From assembly GCA_964502095.1 (NCBI GenBank), contig CAZCUF010000023.1:1-17246 (forward strand): a stretch of 17,246 bases of DNA. Direction: 5' to 3'. The stretch comes from JACPVF01 sp964502095. Its GTDB lineage: Bacteria > Chloroflexota > Anaerolineae > Anaerolineales > Villigracilaceae. Shown here piece by piece: positions 1-7,075 of the stretch. The notes beneath the pieces are model-generated. The model had not been told where the DNA came from. It made no database searches and saw only the letters and a list, made by a program, of their open reading frames with translations. A program made the translations under genes and the position numbers. Each line of letters opens with the position of its first letter. The first letter of the stretch is position 1.

Positions 1-395
1 CCTGCCTTCATTGATGTTGCTCCCCCAAGTTGCCCGAAGCGTTGATTACGTTCATTTTCTGCTGCTACTTCTGCATTTAAAGAAGCATCGTTAGCTGCCC
101 TTAATATTGCAGGCATCCCTGCTATTGCGCTTCTTCTATCTTGAAGTCCTTGCATACCCGAAGCAACACCCCTACCTACATTCTGCATTTGTCTTTTATA
201 CAAAGCACTATCGGTAGGGGATACGTTATATCGGGCTAATGCTTTATTGTAATAATCCAATATCCCCTGATTCTGTTTATAAACAGGGGACTGCATTTTT
301 TCAAGTTTCTTTTGCGTTTTTCGGGCATTAATTCCCCCGATAATAGACTGCGCTAATCCTGCAACAGAACCTATTAAAGTTAAAGGGCTTGGCAT
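1..395 (-). CDS. Partial phage virion protein, N-terminal 131 residues (internal/ejection-type candidate)
   Basis: An open frame starts at an ATG (395-393), 7 bases after the stop of the 1016 aa gene, and leaves the window at the left edge without a stop. The visible protein opens MPSPLTLIGSVAGLAQSIIGGINARK: a glycine/alanine-rich amphipathic or membrane-active segment at residues 6-22, then a basic patch (ARKTQKKLEK). The rest is helical and rich in Gln, Arg and Ala, with LYKRQMQNVGRGVASGMQGLQDRRSA around residues 63-90 and INDAS/EVAAENERNQR-type helix-forming sequence near the edge. A short glycine-zipper N terminus followed by long helices is typical of phage internal or DNA-ejection proteins, and resembles microvirus pilot proteins in style. 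Position after the muzzle-type gene fits the internal cargo or tail proteins of crAss-like phages. Function is inferred from architecture and place only. Confidence 0.75.
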   Translation of the reverse strand, partial: MPSPLTLIGSVAGLAQSIIGGINARKTQKKLEKMQSPVYKQNQGILDYYNKALARYNVSPTDSALYKRQMQNVGRGVASGMQGLQDRRSAIAGMPAILRAANDASLNAEVAAENERNQRFGQLGGATSMKA

Positions 396-402
396 AGGTT
401 AT

Positions 403-3400
403 TTACTTTAAATTTAATGGACTTTCAATAAAATTGACATCTATTGAAAGTAAAGTTATTAATTTGTTTGCGTTTTGTTTTATTAATTTTATTACCAATA
501 TAGAACCTTTCAAACTATCGCCGTTCACCCACCCACCTCTGCTATTTTCATCCCTAAAAAAAGCTGCGTTGAACTTTGATTCCAGTCTTGAAAAGTTGGC
601 TGCGTTTAGTTTGCTTTGCTGTACTTGTCCTGAATAGGAATAAGTATCTGTATAAATATCGCCTTTTGTGGGCGATTCCCAAATATCGCTTCCTGTTTGG
701 CATATAGACAACCAAGATTTTTTATTATAAATATTCTGATTAAAAACAAAGGTTACTTCAGAATCATATTGAGTTCCATAAAAATTACAATAATTATCGC
801 CCATCACACTGTGTTTCCAAAGGTGGCCGCCATCCCAAGTATAGGTTATTCCGTTGGCCGATATCGCCCATTCGGGATGATAGTCGTATTGGTCGCAAAC
901 ATAGCCTAATCTCGGTTCGTGAAAGGCAAAATGCCTGTCCTGATAGGTGTTTCCGTTTGCCGTTCCCCCCTGCAAAATAGTGTGGAAGTCGTTATCGTAA
1001 TCGTCAAAAAAGGCCATTACCTTAGCCTTTGTTCCGTTACTCCGTAAAATAGTTTGGCTATAATTCAATACCCACTTAGGGAAGGTATATTGCCCCTTAT
1101 AAAGAACTCCTAAATCGGTAAATCCGTCTGCACCCAACCTGATACCCCTACCCGTTGCCATGTCGGTAAAATAATCTGCATAGGGAGTACTTGTTAGGTT
1201 TGTAGGATACTGCCCTACTCCGTAAAAACCACTATAATAATTGATATTATTAGCCGTAATTATTTCGTTGGTTGTAGTTAGTTGTGTTTCCCCTTCGTTG
1301 TTCTGAATGTACCTTGAATAAATACCATACTGACCTACTGACCTATCCTGAAACACCCTTAATATTCTGTCCCTTGCTTTTAGTCGGCGAATATCACCTC
1401 TGCTGCGGTCAATAGCATCCAAATCTGAAGGGAAAAACCTGTTTAGGTTGTTTATATTAGTGTCCTGAAGATAACTACCGCCCCACCGTAAAGTAGTTCC
1501 ATAGTATTGCGTTTTAGCATTTATATCAATAGGCCATCCCCTTGAATTGCTGTTAGCCTTTGATTGTTGAAAATCGTTGTAGTTCCTATCCATAACCTTG
1601 TCCGAACCCATTGTGGTATTATCAATAATTCCCGGAAACGTCCTTAGTTTACGATATACATACCCTTCTGTCCATTCAAATAAGGCAGGTTGTACCGCTG
1701 TCTGGTTTTGTGTTTGCCCCATGTGGTAGCCGCCTGTTATGTTGTATTTTTCTCCAAACTCCCAAAAAACTGCGGTTTCGTCTGTTTGGTTTGGCGAAGG
1801 TGTGTAAATTTCTATTAAATAATTAGGATAGCCCAACACAACACCTGCCGCCTTTTTTATTTTAAGAAAAGAACCCGATGTTGCAGGTGTGTAGGCTGTT
1901 CCGTTCATCGTTCTTTCTACTACTTCCAAAATTTGGAAGTCTAATATTGGGGAAAACGAACCTGAAACATATCCCATTACTCTTACCCTATCTCCTTTTT
2001 GGAACTCGTATGATGGAACAAAACCAAATTTAGAATTGTTATTTATTAGCGACTGAATACACAAGTACATAAACGAACTGTCTGTTTGCAAGTCGTTTGT
2101 CCAATATTGTAAGAAAAATGGAGGGGCTAAGTCCATTCGTACCCATTGATAAGTTTCTGCCCAAGACGGGGGTAAATGATTAATGCTTGCGCTTATTTTA
2201 GGTATATGATGCGATAACGCACCTCCCTGATAGTCGGGTGTTGTTACATTGAAATTATTGGTATCAATAGACGCATCTGCTAAGAAGGAAACCACTCCAT
2301 TTGTTTTGCCAAATTTGTCAAAATAAATAAGCCCAAACCTCTCGTTGTTTGCCCATCTATAAACAGGAATAACATTATTGCTTGTTTCACCTACCGTTGT
2401 CGCTGTTATCTGAACATTCACATCAGACCTTTTCAGGGCATTATACCCTTCTGTTACGCCACCATAAATAATAACATTTCCGTTTAATAGTTCTAACGTA
2501 TTGGCTTTATCTGGAATCCAATCAAAACGTAGGTCGCTTTCAGAAGGAAGTATAACGGGGTATGTACCGTCGTTATAGAAATTAAATGTATATGTACTAC
2601 CTCCTATATCACTTTTATCTACTGAATCTATTAGGAAAAAATCACCCCATGATGAACCATTAAACTCCTGTGCATACAGTTCCATGCTTTTAAAGTCGGC
2701 TCTTGTGCTTGCACTAAAAACTACTTCAATATAGTTATTTTGGGTAGCCTGAATTTCATTTTGAGGCTCTGAAAGAGCAGGTATAGGTAATTCTGACGTT
2801 GGCGAAAATGTTGATTTTTCAAAATTTTCGTAAACCCACCTATTGGCAAATCTAAAATACCTGTTCTTTACAAAGTTTGCAACCTTTGTTGCATCTGACT
2901 TGTATGTAGATGTTGGAGGCGAAGAAGGCGGCGTTTTTGCTACGGCCAACATATCTACGGTAAATGGAGATAGTGTCGCTACTGTGGACATATTCAGATA
3001 CATCGGTATTCCCTTCCCGTCTGTCCAATACAAAAGATTTCCATCATCCCTATAAACAATAGCGCACGAATGAATAGGATAGTTCCTGTCAAAACCCAAT
3101 ACATCAGATGCACTATTAGTAAAACATTCAAATACTCTTGTAACTGCTTCTGTATTTATATCAAGTGAGTAGATGCCATTTTTCCCTGTTGAGTTCCAAT
3201 TAAACCAAATTATCTTGTTGTTTATTCTATCAAAAAAAGCGCCTATACACTCATTGTCGTTTCTGTTGGCGTTGTTGCCGCCCGGCAATAGGCTGTTGGC
3301 TATTTTATAGTTACCTACTATATTTTGTGCCGTCTGCCCGTTTTGTCCACCAACAAAGCGTATATTCTTAGCCCCTATGTGTTGTGGCTGAAGTACGGAA

Positions 3401-3453
3401 TAATTATCGTCATCCGTATTCAAAATACCGCTAAATCTTTTTACGTCTATCAT
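403..3453 (-). CDS. Large muzzle / tail-stabilisation-type structural protein (1016 aa)
   Basis: This is the largest uninterrupted product here and most likely closes the distal end of the portal-tail tube, as the muzzle protein does in crAss-like phages and gp10 (packaged-DNA stabilisation) does in P22. Residues 1-50 (KRFSGILNTDD...AKNIRFV) and the blade-like strands AFFDRINNKIIWFNWN (72-87) and AIVYRDDGNLLYWTDG (131-146) suggest a beta-propeller. A following segment, NRYFRFANRWVYENFEKSTFSPTSE (about 197-221), has the aromatic, Ser-Pro-rich pattern seen in such proteins. The C terminus (LKGSILVIKL...LLSIDVNFIESPLNLK) is a beta-rich end I associate with muzzle proteins of Bacteroidota phages. 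The start ATG overlaps the TGA of the 91 aa gene (ATGA), so translation is probably coupled. No signal peptide or membrane segment is visible. An adhesin or tail spike is a weaker alternative. The family assignment is by eye. Confidence 0.72.
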   Translation of the reverse strand: MIDVKRFSGILNTDDDNYSVLQPQHIGAKNIRFVGGQNGQTAQNIVGNYKIANSLLPGGNNANRNDNECIGAFFDRINNKIIWFNWNSTGKNGIYSLDINTEAVTRVFECFTNSASDVLGFDRNYPIHSCAIVYRDDGNLLYWTDGKGIPMYLNMSTVATLSPFTVDMLAVAKTPPSSPPTSTYKSDATKVANFVKNRYFRFANRWVYENFEKSTFSPTSELPIPALSEPQNEIQATQNNYIEVVFSASTRADFKSMELYAQEFNGSSWGDFFLIDSVDKSDIGGSTYTFNFYNDGTYPVILPSESDLRFDWIPDKANTLELLNGNVIIYGGVTEGYNALKRSDVNVQITATTVGETSNNVIPVYRWANNERFGLIYFDKFGKTNGVVSFLADASIDTNNFNVTTPDYQGGALSHHIPKISASINHLPPSWAETYQWVRMDLAPPFFLQYWTNDLQTDSSFMYLCIQSLINNNSKFGFVPSYEFQKGDRVRVMGYVSGSFSPILDFQILEVVERTMNGTAYTPATSGSFLKIKKAAGVVLGYPNYLIEIYTPSPNQTDETAVFWEFGEKYNITGGYHMGQTQNQTAVQPALFEWTEGYVYRKLRTFPGIIDNTTMGSDKVMDRNYNDFQQSKANSNSRGWPIDINAKTQYYGTTLRWGGSYLQDTNINNLNRFFPSDLDAIDRSRGDIRRLKARDRILRVFQDRSVGQYGIYSRYIQNNEGETQLTTTNEIITANNINYYSGFYGVGQYPTNLTSTPYADYFTDMATGRGIRLGADGFTDLGVLYKGQYTFPKWVLNYSQTILRSNGTKAKVMAFFDDYDNDFHTILQGGTANGNTYQDRHFAFHEPRLGYVCDQYDYHPEWAISANGITYTWDGGHLWKHSVMGDNYCNFYGTQYDSEVTFVFNQNIYNKKSWLSICQTGSDIWESPTKGDIYTDTYSYSGQVQQSKLNAANFSRLESKFNAAFFRDENSRGGWVNGDSLKGSILVIKLIKQNANKLITLLSIDVNFIESPLNLK

Positions 3454-3725
3454 GGAATTGGTGGTGGCTCTATTGATGTTAATAATACTGCATCTTGTTT
3501 TATAATCGTATAATTTTTTGCATTATACGCTAACCTTGCTTCTATTCTCCTGTTATCAAATAAAACGGTGTCGCCTACCTGCATGGTAGTTCCGTTTATC
3601 CCATATATCGTTCCCCATAGTCCTGCTACTGGTGGAACAATATTATACAAAGAGCCAAACCAACCATCTCCAAAAACAATAGCTGAACCCTCTGGTAATA
3701 TTAATGGTGGTATTTCGTAGCTCAT
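3450..3725 (-). CDS. Small beta-rich protein of unknown function, possible GroES-like barrel (91 aa)
   Basis: The gene sits between the 255 aa ring-type protein (5-base gap upstream) and the muzzle-type gene, which it overlaps by 4 bases, so all three are probably translated together. The protein begins MSYEIPPLILPEGSAIVFGDG and has no Cys, signal peptide or membrane helix. Its middle and end (GTIYGINGTTMQVGDTVLFDNRR, then YTIIKQDAVLLTSIE at about 71-85) follow the spacing of the C-terminal half of co-chaperonin Cpn10: a strand, a K/QVGDxVLF turn, then YxI and a terminal hydrophobic strand. The N-terminal half lacks a clear VLVKP strand and a GGIxIP mobile loop. It may therefore be only a small barrel used as a virion linker. 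I do not recognise the family with confidence. Confidence 0.7.
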   Translation of the reverse strand: MSYEIPPLILPEGSAIVFGDGWFGSLYNIVPPVAGLWGTIYGINGTTMQVGDTVLFDNRRIEARLAYNAKNYTIIKQDAVLLTSIEPPPIP

Positions 3726-3730
3726 TTATG

Positions 3731-4498
3731 TTAAGTTTTTACTGCAAGTCGGGTCATTTCCTGACTTATTTGATACATATCATTCACTCTAATTGGCTTC
3801 CATCTTGCTATCGCCTTTCTTCTTTCTGCATAAAAATATTTTTCCCTCATGGCTACATTTGCGTTGTGGAAATGAGCCTTAGCAGGTACGCTTATAATGT
3901 CTTTCCATCTAACCCATGCTATTAATGCTTCTCTGAACTGAAGTGGAACATAATACTCGCCACCTTCTTGTGGTGAAGCAACATATTCAAGCATGATATA
4001 ATCTTTATTAAACCGCTCGTTTAAAATAATTACGCCGTTGCTCAAATCAATTTTAAAATCTCCTGCGAAGGGTGCGCCTGAAGGAACTCCATAAATATTC
4101 ACATAGTCATAACCATTCCAATAGTTTACCCAATTATTTAATCCAAAATCAGAACCGATAGGCGAACCGTCTGTTGTTTTTGACTTTCGGTCTGCCGATA
4201 AATCGGCATAGGTAGTTAGTTTATCATTATAGTAAAGCGGTATTATTTCACCCCTATTATTAAGTATTCCTAATTTCGCCCAATTTAGGAAGTCGGCGGG
4301 TATATCTACTGTTTTGTTGCCGTTTACGGGGAGTTTAACAGACTTAACCTGATAGAAAAAATCTAACCCCAAATCCTCCATTCCACGCCATGCTATTTGC
4401 CATACTTTATAGTACTTGTTTTGCCCCTGTTCGGATTCGTTAAGATAGTCGGTAACAATACTATCAAGGGTTATGTATGATAAATGTTGAAAGCTCAT
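3731..4498 (-). CDS. Head-tail connector / ring-type protein (255 aa)
   Basis: This is likely one of the stacked ring or adaptor proteins that join the portal to the muzzle, analogous in role to P22 gp4 or T7 gp11. The N terminus is helical (residues about 1-45, HLSYITLDSIVTDYLNESEQGQ). It is followed by a beta section with VNGNKTVDIPADFLNWAKLGI and a GEIIPLYYNDKLT loop, a glycine/aromatic-rich excursion (GLNNWVNYWNGYDYVNIYG), then FKIDLSNGVIILNERFNKDYIMLEYVASP. A C-terminal helical part (VPLQFREALIAWVRWKD...) completes it. This helix, beta-sandwich, helix arrangement with an IDxxNGxIxL strand is common in tail adaptor proteins of Bacteroidota podophages. The start overlaps the stop of the GroES-type gene by 4 bases (ATGA), coupling the two. 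Role is inferred from architecture and position between capsid and muzzle genes. Confidence 0.72.
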   Translation of the reverse strand: MSFQHLSYITLDSIVTDYLNESEQGQNKYYKVWQIAWRGMEDLGLDFFYQVKSVKLPVNGNKTVDIPADFLNWAKLGILNNRGEIIPLYYNDKLTTYADLSADRKSKTTDGSPIGSDFGLNNWVNYWNGYDYVNIYGVPSGAPFAGDFKIDLSNGVIILNERFNKDYIMLEYVASPQEGGEYYVPLQFREALIAWVRWKDIISVPAKAHFHNANVAMREKYFYAERRKAIARWKPIRVNDMYQISQEMTRLAVKT

Positions 4499-4749
4499 TG
4501 TTTGGCTATTACGTTTTTGGCATCCATTAAAAAATAGGTTTCTCCGTTATCTACAATTTCTTGCCCCCAATCTTTTACCCTAAAAACAACATCACCCTTT
4601 TTCAGCCCATTGACTTTTGCTCCGAAGGCAAAAACAACACATTTGTTACTGGCTGCTCTTGCATTTTCGGGGATAAGCAAACCGCCGTCTGTAAACTCTG
4701 GTGGGGCAAGTGGTTTTACTAAAATATTATTTCCTACTGGTTGTATCAT
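4495..4749 (-). CDS. Phage-encoded GroES-type co-chaperonin (Cpn10 family, 84 aa)
   Basis: Cpn10 proteins form a heptameric lid on GroEL and control folding in its cavity. Phage versions such as T4 gp31 allow host GroEL to fold the capsid protein. The family pattern is visible along the whole length: first strand PVGNNILVKPL (residues 4-14), a mobile loop with FTDGGLLIPENA (19-30) carrying the hydrophobic GGLLIP element that contacts GroEL, a central strand CVVFAFGA (37-44), the LKKGDVVF turn (49-56), and the closing NGETYFLMDAKNVIA section (68-82). The roof hairpin is shortened, and at 84 aa it is smaller than bacterial GroES (about 97 aa). It has a 2-base gap to the upstream 212 aa gene and a 4-base overlap with the downstream ring gene, so it is co-expressed with virion parts. 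No GroEL gene is in the window, so the partner would be host GroEL. Confidence 0.88.
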   Translation of the reverse strand: MIQPVGNNILVKPLAPPEFTDGGLLIPENARAASNKCVVFAFGAKVNGLKKGDVVFRVKDWGQEIVDNGETYFLMDAKNVIAKQ

Positions 4750-4751
4750 GT

Positions 4752-5390
4752 TTAAACTGTTTTTACAAAATCTTGTCCGTCGCCAGGCGAAGTGTCCACA
4801 GGCTGCATCCTTTCAAATTGCAGTTGTGCTTTCACATATTCCGTTACGGCAATTAAATAATCATCAGGTACGTTTATTTCGCTGTCCAAATCGGAATTAT
4901 CACCGCCGCTTACCATTATGACAGAAGCGGTAAGACCATCTAAAAAATAATCACTAAGGATATAAACATTTTTACCGTTTATGTAAGCAAGCACCTTGTT
5001 TGGGATTTTTCGCATACCCCTGTGAATTGATTGTTGATTAGCAGTAAGCCATACAACGGGGTAAGAAATTAATCCTGCACTATCTTTTAGCGTGAAGGAC
5101 GAAATAGAATCGTTTGCTCCTAATCCTAAAGGGATTTGTGGTAAAGTTACTTTCCATATACCGTTCCCATCATTTGATATTGAAAGGTTTTTGAATGTAG
5201 TATAGAATGAATTATTTATGTATGAAATACCTTCTATCTTCTGATTGTCTGTATAGTTTTTTTGCGCTGCTGCTGCAATGCCCAAATCCAACCATTTGTT
5301 TACAAGCCCTACTGTTATGGTTGCATCATCGGCAGGGAAACTATTATAAATCTGCCGTCTTATTAGTTCTATGTAGGTTCTCCTTGTCAT
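4752..5390 (-). CDS. Connector/ring-type structural protein (212 aa)
   Basis: This is a probable virion neck protein. The N-terminal part (MTRRTYIELIRRQIYNSFPADDATITVGLVNKWLDLGIAAAAQ) is helical. The central part is beta-rich (GIWKVTLPQIPLGLG, LKDSAGLISYPVVWLT) and includes the segment KVLAYINGKNVYILSDYFLD. The end INVPDDYLIAVTEYVKAQLQFERMQP is a helix preceded by a proline turn, the usual close of adaptor proteins of the gp4/gp11 type. No Cys, signal peptide or membrane segment is seen. It overlaps the upstream 224 aa gene by 4 bases (ATGA) and lies 2 bases before the GroES-type gene. By size and order it would be one of the several ring proteins expected between capsid and muzzle genes in crAss-like phages. 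Which ring it forms cannot be told from sequence alone. Confidence 0.7.
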   Translation of the reverse strand: MTRRTYIELIRRQIYNSFPADDATITVGLVNKWLDLGIAAAAQKNYTDNQKIEGISYINNSFYTTFKNLSISNDGNGIWKVTLPQIPLGLGANDSISSFTLKDSAGLISYPVVWLTANQQSIHRGMRKIPNKVLAYINGKNVYILSDYFLDGLTASVIMVSGGDNSDLDSEINVPDDYLIAVTEYVKAQLQFERMQPVDTSPGDGQDFVKTV

Positions 5391-6061
5391 TGGCCTAATT
5401 GTTTTACTTCGTTAGCATATTGGCTTATTACAGATGATTGTAAATTAACCCCTATCAGTCTTAATGCCCTTGCGATAATTTCCATCATTACACCATCACT
5501 CCAAACAGGGTTTTGGCTTGTAGCAGGATTCCAAACAGGGATACCATTACTATCTAATGTATAACCCCACACAATACTCGGCGGTGTCCTTACATAACTC
5601 ATTTTTGCAGAACCAATATTTTCAGGATAAAATTGAATACCTGCTTCCCGTAATGTATAAATAGGATTATCTACAACGGGGTCAATTACAGATTGCCATA
5701 CGCTTGCAAGCCTTTGTTGTGGGGTAAAGCGAATATTGTAAAATCCGTTGGCTTCCCACATTGCATCTACTGAATCAAAGTCGGAAGGATATGATGCAAT
5801 TCCGGTTACCACATTTGGCGTTAATGTTATTTGGTAGATAAGAGGGGATATGGTTTGTCTTAAACTTTCCTTATCCCCTACTTCTACTGGTGCAATCGGA
5901 CGGCCTGCCTGAAATTTTTCAAATTCGCCAATCAGGTAATTAAAATACTCAATCTGTCCTGCGTTTATTATAGTATAAAAATCGGAAGGGCTTACATACC
6001 CCTGTTGCAAATTTTTACTTGCCGCATAAAGTACTATTTGATATACCTGATTGCTGTCCAT
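5387..6061 (-). CDS. Connector/ring-type structural protein (224 aa)
   Basis: This is a probable ring protein of the head-tail joint. An N-terminal helical stretch (VYQIVLYAASKNLQQGYVSPSDFYTIINAGQIEYFNYLIGEFEKF, about 6-50) is followed by a beta section with GIASYPSDFDSVDAMWE (about 104-120) and FTPQQRLASVWQSVIDPVVDNPIYTLREAGIQFYPE. MSYVRTPPSIVWGY and a C-terminal helix (MMEIIARALRLIGVNL...QYANEVKQLGQ) complete it. The phrase NPIYTLRE.GIQFYPE followed by YVRTPP is a combination I associate with structural proteins of Bacteroidota phages, but I cannot verify it here. The gene begins 1 base after the stop of the 300 aa gene and overlaps the next gene by 4 bases, so it belongs to the tightly coupled connector block. 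Confident as a gene, moderate as a ring protein. Confidence 0.72.
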   Translation of the reverse strand: MDSNQVYQIVLYAASKNLQQGYVSPSDFYTIINAGQIEYFNYLIGEFEKFQAGRPIAPVEVGDKESLRQTISPLIYQITLTPNVVTGIASYPSDFDSVDAMWEANGFYNIRFTPQQRLASVWQSVIDPVVDNPIYTLREAGIQFYPENIGSAKMSYVRTPPSIVWGYTLDSNGIPVWNPATSQNPVWSDGVMMEIIARALRLIGVNLQSSVISQYANEVKQLGQ

Positions 6062-6062
6062 T

Positions 6063-6965
6063 TTATGTTAATGCCTTTAATCGTTCTAAAAATGCCCTAC
6101 CTTCATCGCTGTTTGTCATTGCAAGTTCGGTCAAATATTCGTGTGCCTTTCTGCCCTGTGGTATTTTGGCTATAAATCCACCACCCTTCGCCCAAATTGC
6201 GTTTCCTTCCTGCGCTTGTGTAAGCGTATCAATTTTTGTGGAAACAAGAGCCTGTCTAATCAACCACGAAATTTCAACTTCTTTGCTATCCAAATATTTT
6301 TGGAATGTTTCCGGTGCGCTATCAGCCTTTACCATCAATTCTGTTCTGATACCATCATCCGTTTTTACTACTCCTATTTCATCTACAAAAGAAATACCTA
6401 AAAATGATGCAAGCATTTTAGCTTTATCTATCGCCATTTCTTTTGCTTTTATTACCATTTCAATTTTTAATAACTGTTTGCGGTGTCTTTCCTTAGCTTC
6501 CTCTGCGGGGTTGTATTCGTAAAAATCATACTTACCGCTTCCATTTCTCCTCTTACCGCAATTATTTTTATTCAATCTTAAAAATTCCAACTTCAATACG
6601 TCAGTGCTTGTTACTCTGCAAATACCATCTTCAAATAGAACGTCCATTCCCCTTCTTGCCCTTTCGTATCTGTTTTTATCCCGTAGGATATGTTCTAATT
6701 CTGAATCCCAAATTGAATTTGCTCCGTTTAAAAGCCAAATTCTTTCAGGTCTGTTCGTTTTTGGATTAATCACATTATCGCAACAGTTGTCAATCCAAAT
6801 ACGGCCTCTTTTTTTCTTTACCAACTTAAAAATTATGTTATAAACTTCGGGCTGTTTTTCAATTTCCGAAGCCGTTGGTCGTTCTTCGGGTAATACAAAC
6901 TGCTCGTTTTCTTCTTTTTGCTGAAACTCTTTATCAGCAAGTTGTTGATGTTTTAATGTTGCCAT
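6063..6965 (-). CDS. Unrecognised virion-module protein with central helical segment (300 aa)
   Basis: I do not recognise a named family. The N-terminal 50 residues are polar and probably flexible (KHQQLADKEFQQKEENEQ...). Residues about 55-130 form a compact domain with GRIWIDNCCDN, RIWLLNGANSIWDSELEHIL, RGMDVLFEDGICRVTSTDVLKLEFLRLN; the LF..GI.RV...DV..LEFLR rhythm looks like a small beta-helix domain. A strongly charged helix follows (PAEEAKERHRKQLLKIEMVIKAKEMAIDKAKMLASFLG, about 152-190), then a C-terminal domain ending EGRAFLERLKALT. It is the first gene after the capsid gene, behind a 110-base gap with a terminator-like hairpin, and precedes the connector block with a 1-base gap. That place suggests a capsid-inner or head-completion protein made in smaller amounts than the capsid. 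Three cysteines cluster loosely and may or may not bind metal. Confidence 0.68.
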   Translation of the reverse strand: MATLKHQQLADKEFQQKEENEQFVLPEERPTASEIEKQPEVYNIIFKLVKKKRGRIWIDNCCDNVINPKTNRPERIWLLNGANSIWDSELEHILRDKNRYERARRGMDVLFEDGICRVTSTDVLKLEFLRLNKNNCGKRRNGSGKYDFYEYNPAEEAKERHRKQLLKIEMVIKAKEMAIDKAKMLASFLGISFVDEIGVVKTDDGIRTELMVKADSAPETFQKYLDSKEVEISWLIRQALVSTKIDTLTQAQEGNAIWAKGGGFIAKIPQGRKAHEYLTELAMTNSDEGRAFLERLKALT

Positions 6966-6999
6966 TTTGTTTAGATTTTAGGTTTTAAGGCTTTTTGCC

Positions 7000-7014
7000 C
7001 CTCAACATTTGAGG
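7000..7014 (-). repeat. Second small inverted repeat in the capsid-to-300 aa gap
   Basis: A 6-bp perfect stem with a 3-base loop (CCTCAA-ATG-TTGAGG on the minus strand) lies downstream of the larger hairpin and about 35 bases before the ATG of the 300 aa gene. It could act as a pause site or a structured 5' leader. No T-run follows, so it is not an intrinsic terminator by itself. Confidence 0.35.
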
Positions 7015-7021
7015 TTATTTT

Positions 7022-7049
7022 AAAATAGGGGGCGACATTGGGTCGCCCC
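7022..7049 (-). terminator. Hairpin with short T-rich run downstream of the capsid gene
   Basis: On the minus strand a perfect 8-bp stem (GGGGCGAC pairing with GTCGCCCC, 5-base loop) begins 27 bases after the capsid stop codon and is followed by CTATTTT. The GC-rich stem stands out in AT-rich surroundings. The T-run is short and broken, so termination is probably partial, letting some transcripts continue to the connector genes. A 3' stabiliser of the capsid message is the alternative. Confidence 0.6.
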
Positions 7050-7075
7050 GTTGTTTTCGTAGGATATACGCCCGA

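Noticed and set aside
6019..6522. Plus-strand open frame of 167 codons
   Set aside because: It lies wholly opposite the 300 and 224 aa genes, has a Cys/Ser/Phe-rich composition typical of an antisense shadow, and has no leader or neighbours on that strand.
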